From: Pseudomonas sp. R5-89-07
Lineage (GTDB): Bacteria; Pseudomonadota; Gammaproteobacteria; Pseudomonadales; Pseudomonadaceae
DNA length: 64,000 bases
Direction of reading: 5' to 3'
NCBI RefSeq assembly: GCF_003851685.1
Contig: NZ_CP027727.1
Span: 5,828,001-5,892,000, forward strand
Made by a program: the position numbers and the translations under genes. Below the pieces are notes generated by a model. The model searched no databases and was not told the origin of the DNA. It saw only the letters and a program-made list of their open reading frames with translations. Shown here piece after piece: positions 27,950 to 36,331 of this stretch (positions within the stretch are counted from its first letter, which is position 1; each line of letters opens with the position of its first letter).

Positions 27950-28639
27950 ATGGTTGGCAGGAGCATTCTGATTGTTGACGACGAAGCGCCCATTCGCGAG
28001 ATGATCGCCGTTGCGTTGGAAATGGCCGGCTACGACTGCCTGGAGGCGGAGAACTCCCAGCAGGCCCATGCCATCATCGTCGACCGCAAGCCGGACCTGA
28101 TCCTGCTCGACTGGATGCTGCCCGGCACCTCCGGCATCGAGCTGGCCCGACGTCTCAAGCGTGACGAGCTGACCGGGGATATCCCGATCATCATGCTCAC
28201 CGCCAAGGGCGAAGAGGACAACAAGATCCAGGGCCTGGAAGTCGGCGCCGATGACTACATCACCAAGCCCTTCTCCCCTCGCGAGCTGGTCGCGCGCCTC
28301 AAAGCCGTACTGCGCCGGGCCGGCCCGACCGATGGCGAAGCCCCTATCGAAGTCGACGGCCTGATTCTGGACCCGATCAGCCATCGGGTGACCATCGACG
28401 GCAAGCCCGCTGAAATGGGCCCGACCGAATACCGTCTGCTGCAGTTCTTCATGACCCACCAGGAACGCGCCTACACCCGCGGCCAACTGCTGGACCAAGT
28501 GTGGGGCGGCAATGTGTACGTGGAGGAGCGCACCGTGGACGTGCATATCCGCCGCCTGCGCAAAGCCTTGGGCGACGCCTATGAGAATCTGGTACAAACC
28601 GTGCGCGGTACGGGCTACCGGTTTTCAACCAAGGGCTGA
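27950..28639 (+). CDS. phoB: PhoB phosphate response regulator
   Basis: 229 residues from the ATG at 27950 (AGAGG site upstream; a TTG two codons earlier is not needed). Receiver domain with the acidic pair DDE at about 10-12, phospho-acceptor D in '[10 protein letters not shown]' (about 53) and K in '[11 protein letters not shown]' (about 105). Winged-helix OmpR/PhoB output domain from about 130 to the end ('[14 protein letters not shown]', 'VRGTGYRFS'). Activates the Pho regulon under phosphate starvation. phoR follows after 45 nt. Confidence 0.98.
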   Translation: MVGRSILIVDDEAPIREMIAVALEMAGYDCLEAENSQQAHAIIVDRKPDLILLDWMLPGTSGIELARRLKRDELTGDIPIIMLTAKGEEDNKIQGLEVGADDYITKPFSPRELVARLKAVLRRAGPTDGEAPIEVDGLILDPISHRVTIDGKPAEMGPTEYRLLQFFMTHQERAYTRGQLLDQVWGGNVYVEERTVDVHIRRLRKALGDAYENLVQTVRGTGYRFSTKG

Positions 28640-28684
28640 GCCGGCCGTCTCCTGACTTAACAGCTGACAAGGACGCATGTTCAA

Positions 28685-30007
28685 GTGAACCAAAACTGGC
28701 ATGGCACCCTGATTCGCCACATGCTCCTGCTGGTCACCGGTTGCCTGCTGGTCGGGCTGATCAGTGGTTATTACGGCTGGAGCCTGGCCATCGGCATCGC
28801 GCTGTACCTGGGCTGGACTCTCAAACAGTTGCTGCGCCTGCATGAATGGCTGCGCCAGCACCAACCCGACGAAGCACCGCCCGACGGCTACGGCCTGTGG
28901 GGCGAGGTGTTCGACAGCATTTACCACCTGCAACGCCGCGACCAACGGGTACGCGGGCGCCTGCAAGCGGTGATCGACCGGGTGCAGGAGTCCACTGCCG
29001 CGCTCAAGGACGCGGTAATCATGCTCGACAGCGACGGCAACCTGGAATGGTGGAACCGCGCCGCCGAGACCCTGCTGGGCCTCAAGACGCCCCAGGACAG
29101 CGGTCAGCCGGTGACCAACCTGGTACGCCACCCGCGCTTCAAGGAATACTTCGAGCAGGACAATTACGAAGAAGCCCTGGAAATCCCCTCGCCCACCAAC
29201 GACCGCGTGCGTATCCAGCTGTACCTGACGCGCTACGGCAACAACGAACACTTGATGCTGGTGCGCGATGTGACCCGCATTCATCAGTTGGAGCAGATGC
29301 GCAAGGACTTCGTCGCCAACGTCTCCCACGAGCTGCGCACGCCATTGACGGTGATCTGCGGCTATCTGGAGACGCTGTTGGACAACGTCGAGGAGATCAA
29401 CCCGCGCTGGAGCCGCGCCCTGCAGCAAATGCAGCAACAAGGCTCACGCATGCAAACCCTGCTCAACGACCTGTTGCTGCTGGCCAAGCTGGAGGCCACT
29501 GATTATCCGTCGGATAACCACCCCGTGGCCGTGCAGAGCCTGCTACAGACCATCAAGAATGACGCCCAGGCCCTGTCGGGCGAGCGCGGCCAGCAGATCA
29601 CCCTGGAAGCCGACCCGCTGGTGTTGCTCAAGGGCAGCGAGGGCGAGTTGCGCAGTGCGTTCTCCAACCTGGTGTTCAACGCGGTGAAGTACACCCAGGA
29701 CAAGGGCAATATCCGCATTCGCTGGTGGGCCGACAGCCATGGCGCACACCTGAGCGTGCAGGACTCCGGCATTGGCATCGACGCCAAGCACCTGCCGCGC
29801 CTGACCGAGCGCTTTTACCGCGTCGATTCCAGCCGCAACTCCAACACTGGCGGCACGGGGCTGGGCCTGGCGATCGTCAAGCATGTGCTGCTGCGCCATC
29901 GCGCGCGCCTGGAGATCAGCAGCGTGCTGGGGCATGGCAGTACGTTCACCTGCCACTTTCCGCCGGCGCAGGTGACCCGTTCGCGGGCGATTGGCACAGA
30001 CGAATAA
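28685..30007 (+). CDS. phoR: PhoR phosphate sensor histidine kinase
   Basis: 440 residues starting at GTG. Two close membrane helices at about 13-45 with almost no periplasmic loop, as in other PhoR, so sensing goes through PstSCAB/PhoU. A PAS domain (about 98-190) follows, then the DHp helix with the phospho-histidine in 'FVANVSHELRTPLT' (about 210-223), and the ATP-binding domain with N ('AFSNLVFNAVKYT'), G1 ('DSGIGI') and G2 ('GGTGLGLAIVKH') boxes. It phosphorylates PhoB. A REPIN follows the stop. Confidence 0.98.
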   Translation: MNQNWHGTLIRHMLLLVTGCLLVGLISGYYGWSLAIGIALYLGWTLKQLLRLHEWLRQHQPDEAPPDGYGLWGEVFDSIYHLQRRDQRVRGRLQAVIDRVQESTAALKDAVIMLDSDGNLEWWNRAAETLLGLKTPQDSGQPVTNLVRHPRFKEYFEQDNYEEALEIPSPTNDRVRIQLYLTRYGNNEHLMLVRDVTRIHQLEQMRKDFVANVSHELRTPLTVICGYLETLLDNVEEINPRWSRALQQMQQQGSRMQTLLNDLLLLAKLEATDYPSDNHPVAVQSLLQTIKNDAQALSGERGQQITLEADPLVLLKGSEGELRSAFSNLVFNAVKYTQDKGNIRIRWWADSHGAHLSVQDSGIGIDAKHLPRLTERFYRVDSSRNSNTGGTGLGLAIVKHVLLRHRARLEISSVLGHGSTFTCHFPPAQVTRSRAIGTDE

Positions 30008-30029
30008 CCCGCAGACACTACAAAACTAA

Positions 30030-30118
30030 TGTGGGAGGGGGCTTGCCCCCGATAGCGGTGTGTCAGCTTCACATGTGCTGACTGACCCACCGCTATCGGG
30101 GGCAAGCCCCCTCCCACA
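30030..30118. repeat. REP pair (REPIN) after phoR
   Basis: 89-bp element, arms TGTGGGAGGGGGCTTGCCCC and complement, 22 nt after the phoR stop. Same spacer layout as the copies at 31622, 34532, 43154 and 46040. Confidence 0.93.
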
Positions 30119-30272
30119 TTGGATTTGCATCGTTCTGCAGGGTGTATTCCACACTCCGCCCGGCAGTGAGTACTAGGCAAGCGCCCCATCAGCCGCTACA
30201 TTGGCCGACTTGTGCCTGCCTTTCAGGCCCGCCTGTCCCCTATTGAACACACGGAACCCGCAAAACCCCATC

Positions 30273-31613
30273 ATGGACCCTTCCCCTGGTATCACCCTCG
30301 CTACACTCTTCGCCGATTTCGGCATGATTCTTTTTGCACTGGTCCTGGTACTGCTCAACGGTTTCTTCGTTGCGGCGGAATTTGCCATGGTCAAACTGCG
30401 CTCGACCCGGGTCGAGGCCATCGCCCACACCAACGGCTGGCGCGGGCAGATCCTGCGTACCGTACACAGCCAGCTCGACGCTTACCTGTCGGCCTGCCAG
30501 CTGGGTATCACCCTCGCCTCGCTGGGCCTGGGCTGGGTCGGTGAGCCGGCCTTTGCGCATATCCTCGAGCCGTTGCTGGGCGCCATGGGCGTCGAGTCGC
30601 CGGAAGTGATCAAGGGCGTGTCGTTCTTTGCCGCCTTCTTCGTGATTTCCTACCTGCACATCGTGGTCGGTGAGCTGGCCCCCAAATCCTGGGCCATTCG
30701 CAAACCCGAATTGCTGTCGCTGTGGACCGCCGTACCGCTCTACCTGTTCTACTGGGCGATGTACCCGGCGATCTACCTGCTCAACGCCAGCGCCAACGCC
30801 ATCCTGCGCATCGCCGGCCAAGGCGAGCCTGGCCCACACCACGAACACCATTACAGCCGCGAAGAACTCAAGCTGATCCTGCACTCCAGCCGTGGCCAGG
30901 ACCCCAGCGACCAAGGCATGCGCGTGCTCGCCTCCGCCGTGGAAATGGGCGAACTGGAAGTGGTGGACTGGGCCAACTCCCGGGAAGACCTGGTCACCCT
31001 GGACTTCAACGCGCCGCTCAAGGAAATCCTCGCGCTGTTTCGTCGCCACAAGTTCAGCCGCTATCCGGTGTACGACGCGCAGCGCAACGAGTTCGTGGGC
31101 CTGCTGCACATCAAGGACCTGCTGCTGGAACTGGCGGCCCTGGACCATATCCCCGAGTCGTTCAACCTGGCCGAACTGACCCGCCCGCTGGAACGCGTAT
31201 CGCGTCACATGCCGTTGTCGCAGCTGCTGGAGCAGTTTCGTAAAGGCGGCGCGCACTTCGCCCTGGTGGAAGAAGCCGATGGCAAGATCATCGGCTACCT
31301 GACCATGGAAGACGTGCTGGAAGTGCTGGTGGGCGATATCCAAGACGAACACCGCAAGGCCGAACGCGGCATCCTCGCCTACCAGCCGGGCAAGCTGCTG
31401 GTGCGCGGCGACACCCCGCTGTTCAAGGTAGAACGCCTGCTCGGCATCGACCTGGACCACATCGAAGCCGAAACCCTGGCCGGCCTGATCTACGACACCC
31501 TGAAACGGGTGCCGGAAGAGGAAGAAGTGCTGGAGGTAGAAGGCCTGCGGATCATCATCAAGAAGATGAAAGGGCCGAAGATCGTGCTGGCCAAGGTGCT
31601 AATGCTGGATTGA
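30273..31613 (+). CDS. CNNM/CorC-type CBS-domain membrane protein
   Basis: 446 residues from the ATG at 30273. The N-terminal CNNM/DUF21 membrane domain (about 10-200) contains 'LNGFFVAAEFAMVKLRSTRVE'. Two CBS domains follow (about 215-335), then a CorC_HlyC C-terminal domain from about 355 ('RGDTPLFKVERLLGIDLD...ETLAGLIYDTLKRVP'). Members are linked to magnesium/cobalt efflux or membrane protein maintenance, but substrate cannot be read from sequence. It follows phoR in the same place as in P. aeruginosa. The start is somewhat uncertain, as no strong ribosome site is visible. Confidence 0.9.
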   Translation: MDPSPGITLATLFADFGMILFALVLVLLNGFFVAAEFAMVKLRSTRVEAIAHTNGWRGQILRTVHSQLDAYLSACQLGITLASLGLGWVGEPAFAHILEPLLGAMGVESPEVIKGVSFFAAFFVISYLHIVVGELAPKSWAIRKPELLSLWTAVPLYLFYWAMYPAIYLLNASANAILRIAGQGEPGPHHEHHYSREELKLILHSSRGQDPSDQGMRVLASAVEMGELEVVDWANSREDLVTLDFNAPLKEILALFRRHKFSRYPVYDAQRNEFVGLLHIKDLLLELAALDHIPESFNLAELTRPLERVSRHMPLSQLLEQFRKGGAHFALVEEADGKIIGYLTMEDVLEVLVGDIQDEHRKAERGILAYQPGKLLVRGDTPLFKVERLLGIDLDHIEAETLAGLIYDTLKRVPEEEEVLEVEGLRIIIKKMKGPKIVLAKVLMLD

Positions 31614-31621
31614 CTACCCAT

Positions 31622-31710
31622 TGTGGGAGGGGGCTTGCCCCCGATAGCAGTGTGTCAGTCAGCACATCTGATACTGATACACCGCTATCGGGGGCAAGCC
31701 CCCTCCCACA
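31622..31710. repeat. REP pair (REPIN) between CBS-domain gene and response regulator gene
   Basis: 89-bp element in the short gap between two convergent genes (stop codons at 31613 and 31734), where it may act as a bidirectional transcript end. Confidence 0.93.
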
Positions 31711-31733
31711 TTGGTTGTTGGCTATGCTTTGGA

Positions 31734-32636
31734 TTACGCGCCCGGCACGAAATGCTTCTGTGCGGTGCCACGCGCGATCAGGCGGGAGATATAGTCCAGC
31801 TTCTGCGCATCCTGGTCGATAAAGCGGAAGGTCAGTTGCAGCCAGTCGCTGTCGGGCTTGGGCTCGTAGGCCACGATTGCATGCAGGTAGCCATTGAGGC
31901 GCGCCACTTCAGCGTTCTCGCCTTGTTCAAGGTCGAGCACGGCGCTTTCCAGCACCTGGGGCAGCACCTCACCACGACGCACCACCAACAACGCCTCCTT
32001 GATGCTCAACGCCTTGATCACGCATTGCTGGGTGCCGCTGGCCAGGCGCAGCTGGCCCTGACCACGACCGCCGGCAGGCGCAGCGGCCGGAGCGGCGGCG
32101 ACCGGCGCGCTGTTGAGCAGGCCTTTGCTCGGGGCTGCCGCCACGGGTGCCGGTTTGACGGCTTCAGGCTTGCCACCGGTCAGCGCGCTCAGGGAGTCGT
32201 TGCCGAAGGCCGAGTTCATCTTGGTCGGCGCGCTGGCGATCAATGCGTCGAGGCGACCGATCTTGTGCAGCGCCTGCTTGACCTTGTTCAACAACTGTTC
32301 GTTGGTGAACGGCTTGCTGACGTAACCGGACACACCGGCCTGGATCGCCTGCACTACGTTTTCCTTGTCGCCACGGCTGGTCACCATCACGAACGGCATG
32401 GCCTTCAGATGGGCTTGCTCGCGGCACCAGGTCAACAGCTCAATCCCGGACATCTCCGGCATTTCCCAGTCGCACAGCACCAGGTCGAAGGTCTCGCGCA
32501 TCAGAATGGATTGCGCCTTCTTGCCGTTCACCGCATCTTCGATCTTGATCCCGGGGAAGTAATTGCGCAGGCACTTCTTCACCAGGTCGCGAATAAACGA
32601 GGCGTCATCCACCACCAATACACTGACTTTACTCAT
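31734..32636 (-). CDS. Response regulator with C-terminal PilZ-like domain
   Basis: 300 residues. Receiver domain (1-125): DD at 10-11, phospho-acceptor D in 'LVLCDWEMPEMSG' (about 55), K in 'GYVSKPFTNEQLL' (about 108). An alanine/proline-rich linker (about 150-195) follows, then a beta-rich C-terminal region ('GQLRLASGTQQCVIKALSIKEALLVVRR...FRFIDQDAQKLDYISRLIARG') that looks PilZ-like at its end. The canonical c-di-GMP motifs RxxxR and [DN]xSxxG are not evident, so c-di-GMP binding is doubtful. No cognate kinase is adjacent. The gene stands next to phoU, as in P. aeruginosa. Confidence 0.8.
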   Translation of the reverse strand: MSKVSVLVVDDASFIRDLVKKCLRNYFPGIKIEDAVNGKKAQSILMRETFDLVLCDWEMPEMSGIELLTWCREQAHLKAMPFVMVTSRGDKENVVQAIQAGVSGYVSKPFTNEQLLNKVKQALHKIGRLDALIASAPTKMNSAFGNDSLSALTGGKPEAVKPAPVAAAPSKGLLNSAPVAAAPAAAPAGGRGQGQLRLASGTQQCVIKALSIKEALLVVRRGEVLPQVLESAVLDLEQGENAEVARLNGYLHAIVAYEPKPDSDWLQLTFRFIDQDAQKLDYISRLIARGTAQKHFVPGA

Positions 32637-32762
32637 CGACCCTTCATCCTATAAAACCTTGGCTGGCAGTACGCCTGACTAATGGCATTTTGCCAAAACT
32701 CTGCAGTCACGTTAGGACTTATTTCGCCCTACCCGCAATATATTCCGCTCGCCACAAACGAA

Positions 32763-32787
32763 AACGCCCGGCCAATGGCCGGGCGTT
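32763..32787 (-). terminator. Intrinsic terminator of the pst-phoU operon
   Basis: Perfect 11-bp stem AACGCCCGGCC / GGCCGGGCGTT with loop AAT. Read on the minus strand it is followed by T-rich sequence, and it lies 16 nt after the phoU stop. Confidence 0.92.
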
Positions 32788-32803
32788 AATTTCTCGGGCA
32801 ACC

Positions 32804-33565
32804 TTACTTATCGTCAGATTCGCCCGGAACATTAGGGATAAGATCCGCGTTGCCTTCAACTTCGGCTTTCATGCGCTTGAGGCCCATGTGCCGAACGTCG
32901 GTACCGCGCACCAGATAAATCACCAATTCCGAGATGTTGCGCGCGTGGTCGCCGATACGCTCCAGCGAGCGCAGCACCCAGATAATGCTCAAGACCCGCG
33001 AGATAGAGCGTGGGTCTTCCATCATGTAGGTGGCCAACTCACGCAAGGCAGTCTTGTATTCGCGGTCGATAACCTTGTCGTACTGAGCCACTGACAGCGC
33101 CAGGTCCGCATCGAAACGCGCAAAGGCGTCGAGGGCATCGCGCACCATGTTGCGCACCTGGTCGCCGATATGGCGCACTTCCACGTAACCACGCGGCGCT
33201 TCGCCTTCCTCGCACAGCTGGATGGCGCGGCGGGCGATCTTGGTGGCTTCGTCGCCGATACGCTCGAGGTCGATCACCGATTTGGAGATGCTGATGATCA
33301 AACGCAGGTCCGAGGCCGCCGGTTGGCGACGGGCCAGGATGCGCAAGCATTCCTCGTCGATGTTGCGTTCCATCTGGTTGATCTGGTCATCGATCTCACG
33401 CACTTGCTGGGCCAGGCCCGAGTCGGCCTCGATCAGCGCGGTGACCGCATCGTTGACTTGCTTCTCCACCAGGCCGCCCATCGCCAGGAGGTGGCTGCGC
33501 ACTTCCTCAAGCTCGGCGTTGAACTGCGCGGAGATGTGGTGGGTAAGGCCTTCTTTGCTAATCAT
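32804..33565 (-). CDS. phoU: PhoU, negative regulator of the Pho response
   Basis: 253 residues from the ATG at 33565 with a GGAG site 7-10 nt upstream; the upstream in-frame extension runs into repeat DNA. All-helical protein with the two PhoU metal-binding repeats 'SKSVIDLERIGDEATKIAR' (about 96-114) and 'IWVLRSLERIGDHARNISELV' (about 200-220), each with the E/D-x-x-R-x-G-D pattern. It links the PstSCAB transporter to PhoR and keeps PhoB off when phosphate is plentiful. Last gene of the pst operon. Confidence 0.97.
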   Translation of the reverse strand: MISKEGLTHHISAQFNAELEEVRSHLLAMGGLVEKQVNDAVTALIEADSGLAQQVREIDDQINQMERNIDEECLRILARRQPAASDLRLIISISKSVIDLERIGDEATKIARRAIQLCEEGEAPRGYVEVRHIGDQVRNMVRDALDAFARFDADLALSVAQYDKVIDREYKTALRELATYMMEDPRSISRVLSIIWVLRSLERIGDHARNISELVIYLVRGTDVRHMGLKRMKAEVEGNADLIPNVPGESDDK

Positions 33566-33586
33566 GGGTTTGCTCCGCAAACGCTG

Positions 33587-33672
33587 TAAGCCGCAAGCTA
33601 CAAGCTGCAAGCTGATTTGTGTCGTTGATCAAACTGCTTTTACTTGCCGCTTGAACCTTGCGGCTTGCAGCT
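33587..33672. repeat. Second-family inverted repeat between phoU and pstB
   Basis: Left half carries GCCGCAAGCTACAAGCTGCA with short internal direct repeats of CAAGCT. The right half carries CTTGCGGCTTGCAGCT in inverted order. Distinct from the GGGGGCTTGCCCC family. It lies in the phoU/pstB gap and may stabilise or attenuate the polycistronic mRNA. Confidence 0.7.
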
Positions 33673-33676
33673 GGGG

Positions 33677-34510
33677 CTAGCCATAACGCCCGGTGATGTA
33701 GTCTTCGGTCTGCTTCTTCGCCGGATTGGTGAACAGGGTGTCGGTGTCGCCAAACTCCACCAGCTTGCCCATGTACATGAACGCGGTGTAGTCGGAAACC
33801 CGCGCCGCTTGCTGCATGTTGTGGGTCACGATGACGATGGTGAACTTGGACTTGAGCTCGTAGATCAGTTCTTCAACCTTCAGCGTCGAGATCGGGTCGA
33901 GGGCCGAGCACGGTTCGTCGAGCAGTAATACCTCCGGCTCCACGGCGATGGTGCGGGCGATCACCAGACGCTGCTGCTGACCGCCGGACAAGCCAAGGGC
34001 GGACTCGTGCAGGCGATCCTTGACCTCATCCCACAGCGCGGCACCCTTGAGCGCCCACTCCACGGCTTCGTCGAGGATGCGCTTCTTGTTGATGCCCTGG
34101 ATGCGCAGGCCATAGACCACGTTTTCATAAATGGTCTTGGGGAACGGGTTGGGCTTCTGGAACACCATGCCCACGCGGCGACGCAGCTCGGCCACGTCTT
34201 CGCCCTTGCGGTAGATGTTGGTGCCGTAGAGGTTGATGGCGCCTTCCACACGGCAACCGTCCACCAAGTCGTTCATGCGGTTGAAGGTGCGCAGCAGCGT
34301 GGACTTGCCGCAGCCCGACGGGCCGATGAAGGCGGTCACGCGCTGCTTGGGAATGTTCATGCTGACGTCGAACAGCGCCTGCTTTTCACCGTAGTAGAGG
34401 CTCAGGCCCGGCACTTCGATGGCCACGGTTTCCTGGGCCAGGCTCAGGCTCTGCTTGTCGCGACCCAGGGCAGACATGTTGATGCCGTGGGAATGGGTTT
34501 CGTGTTGCAT
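33677..34510 (-). CDS. pstB: PstB phosphate ABC transporter ATPase
   Basis: 277 residues. Walker [10 protein letters not shown] at about 63-71, Q-loop '[10 protein letters not shown]', ABC signature LSGGQQQR at about 173-180, Walker B with '[13 protein letters not shown]' and the switch histidine in '[10 protein letters not shown]'. The about 20-residue N-terminal extension before '[14 protein letters not shown]' is usual for Pseudomonas. It energises PstSCA. A REPIN separates it from pstA, which may lower or modulate the distal genes. Confidence 0.98.
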   Translation of the reverse strand: MQHETHSHGINMSALGRDKQSLSLAQETVAIEVPGLSLYYGEKQALFDVSMNIPKQRVTAFIGPSGCGKSTLLRTFNRMNDLVDGCRVEGAINLYGTNIYRKGEDVAELRRRVGMVFQKPNPFPKTIYENVVYGLRIQGINKKRILDEAVEWALKGAALWDEVKDRLHESALGLSGGQQQRLVIARTIAVEPEVLLLDEPCSALDPISTLKVEELIYELKSKFTIVIVTHNMQQAARVSDYTAFMYMGKLVEFGDTDTLFTNPAKKQTEDYITGRYG

Positions 34511-34531
34511 GGGATGCTCCCTGTGCTGTTG

Positions 34532-34620
34532 TGTGGGAGGGGGCTTGCCCCCGATGGCAGTGTGCCAGTCAGTACATCTGTTTCTGATCCGCCGCTATCG
34601 GGGGCAAGCCCCCTCCCACA
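34532..34620. repeat. REP pair (REPIN) between pstA and pstB
   Basis: 89-bp element inside the pst operon, 22 nt from pstB and 26 nt from pstA. Together with the second-family repeat at 33587 it means two of the operon gaps carry palindromic elements. Confidence 0.93.
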
Positions 34621-34645
34621 TTTATTCTGCGTTCACTTATAAAAA

Positions 34646-36316
34646 TCAGCTGTCCAGCGCCTTGTACTTCTCGCGCAGGTGGTTACGTATCCACACTGCC
34701 GACAGGTTGAGCGTGGCGATCACCAATACCAGCAGCAGCGCGGTGGCGTATACCAGCGGGCGCGCCGCTTCGACGTTGGGGCTTTGGAAACCGACGTCAT
34801 AAATATGGAACCCCAGGTGCATGATCTTCTGGTCAAGGTGCAGGTACGGGTAGTTACCGTCCAGCGGCAGCGACGGGGCCAGCTTGACCACGCCGACCAG
34901 CATCAGCGGCGCCACTTCACCGGCGGCACGGGCCACGGCGAGGATCATGCCCGTCATCATCGCCGGGCTGGCCATCGGCAGCACGATCTTCCACAGCGTT
35001 TCCGCCTTGGTCGCGCCCAGCGCCAGGGAGCCTTCGCGTACGGTGCGAGGAATCCGCGCCAGGCCTTCTTCAGTCGCCACGATCACCACCGGCACCGCCA
35101 GCAACGCCAGGGTCAGCGAAGCCCAGAGCAGGCCCGGCGTGCCGAAGGTCGGCGCCGGCAAGGCTTCGGCGAAGAACAGCCGGTCCACCGAGCCGCCCAG
35201 TACGTACACGAAGAAGCCCAGGCCGAACACGCCGTAAACGATGGCCGGTACGCCCGCCAGGTTGTTGACCGCAATGCGGATAATCCGCGTCAAGGTGTTC
35301 TGCTTGGCGTATTCGCGCAAGTACACCGCCGCCAGCACGCCGAACGGCGTCACGATCATCGCCATGATCAGGGTCATCATCACGGTGCCGAAGATCGCCG
35401 GGAAGATCCCGCCTTCGGTGTTGGCTTCCCGCGGGTCGTCGCTCAAGAATTCCCAGACCTTGCTGAAATAGAAGCCGATCTTGGTCAGGGTGCCCATGGC
35501 GTTCGGCTGGTAGGCGTGCACCACCTTACCGATGCCGATTTCGATTTCCTTGCCGTTGCCGTCACGGGCCGTCAGCGCGTCGCGGTTGAACTGGGCGTGC
35601 AGGTCGGCCAGGCGCGCTTCGATGTCCTGATAGCGGGCGTTCAGTTCGGCGCGGTCGGCGTCCATGTCGGCCTGGGCGGCGGCGTCGAGCTTGCCTTCCA
35701 GTTCCAGCTTGCGACCGTGCAGGCGGATGCGTTCCAGCCCGGCGTTGATCGCGCCGATATCGGTTTTTTCCAGGCTCTTGAGCTGGGTGGCGAGCTTGTT
35801 GACGCGGTCCACGCGAGCCTGCAGCTCCGGCCACGCGGCCTCGCCTTCGGCGATGATCTTGCCGTCCTGCTTGACGTTGACCAGGGTGCCGTAGAAGTTG
35901 CCCCACTCACGCCGCTCGATGGCCATCAACTGCACCGGCTTGGTCTGGTCCTTCAACCATTCGCCGACGATCCAGGTGAAGTCATTGCCGTTCAAGTCGC
36001 GGTTACCGACCTTGATCAGCTCGCGGGTCATGAACTCCGGGCCCTCATCGGGCACCGGCAGGCCAGCGCTTTTCAGGCGCTCGCGGGGCACTTCTTCCTT
36101 CTGCACCACTTCGCCGATGACGATATGGTTTTCCTGGCCCGGTACGTTGTAGTGGGCCTGGATCAGGTCAGCCGGCCAGAAGTGGCCCAGGCCGCGCACC
36201 GCAATCACGGCCAGCAAACCCAGGGTCATGATGACCGCGATGGACACCGCGCCACCGCTGATCCAGACGCCGGGGGCGCCGCTCTTGAACCATCCATTCA
36301 GGGAGTTCTGTTTCAC
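34646..36316 (-). CDS. pstA: PstA phosphate ABC transporter permease (long form)
   Basis: 556 residues, much longer than E. coli PstA (296). After a first membrane helix (about 18-40), a large extra-membrane insertion occupies about 45-300 and includes a charged, helical, coiled-coil-like section (about 165-245). The canonical permease begins near 'GGIFPAIFGTVMMTLIMAMIVTPFGVLAAVYLREY' (about 305), and the EAA-type loop 'EEGLARIPRTVREGSLALGATKAETLWKIVLPMASPAM' is clear. Follows pstC by 15 nt. Confidence 0.96.
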   Translation of the reverse strand: MKQNSLNGWFKSGAPGVWISGGAVSIAVIMTLGLLAVIAVRGLGHFWPADLIQAHYNVPGQENHIVIGEVVQKEEVPRERLKSAGLPVPDEGPEFMTRELIKVGNRDLNGNDFTWIVGEWLKDQTKPVQLMAIERREWGNFYGTLVNVKQDGKIIAEGEAAWPELQARVDRVNKLATQLKSLEKTDIGAINAGLERIRLHGRKLELEGKLDAAAQADMDADRAELNARYQDIEARLADLHAQFNRDALTARDGNGKEIEIGIGKVVHAYQPNAMGTLTKIGFYFSKVWEFLSDDPREANTEGGIFPAIFGTVMMTLIMAMIVTPFGVLAAVYLREYAKQNTLTRIIRIAVNNLAGVPAIVYGVFGLGFFVYVLGGSVDRLFFAEALPAPTFGTPGLLWASLTLALLAVPVVIVATEEGLARIPRTVREGSLALGATKAETLWKIVLPMASPAMMTGMILAVARAAGEVAPLMLVGVVKLAPSLPLDGNYPYLHLDQKIMHLGFHIYDVGFQSPNVEAARPLVYATALLLVLVIATLNLSAVWIRNHLREKYKALDS

Positions 36317-36331
36317 AGACTTCTACCTTTC

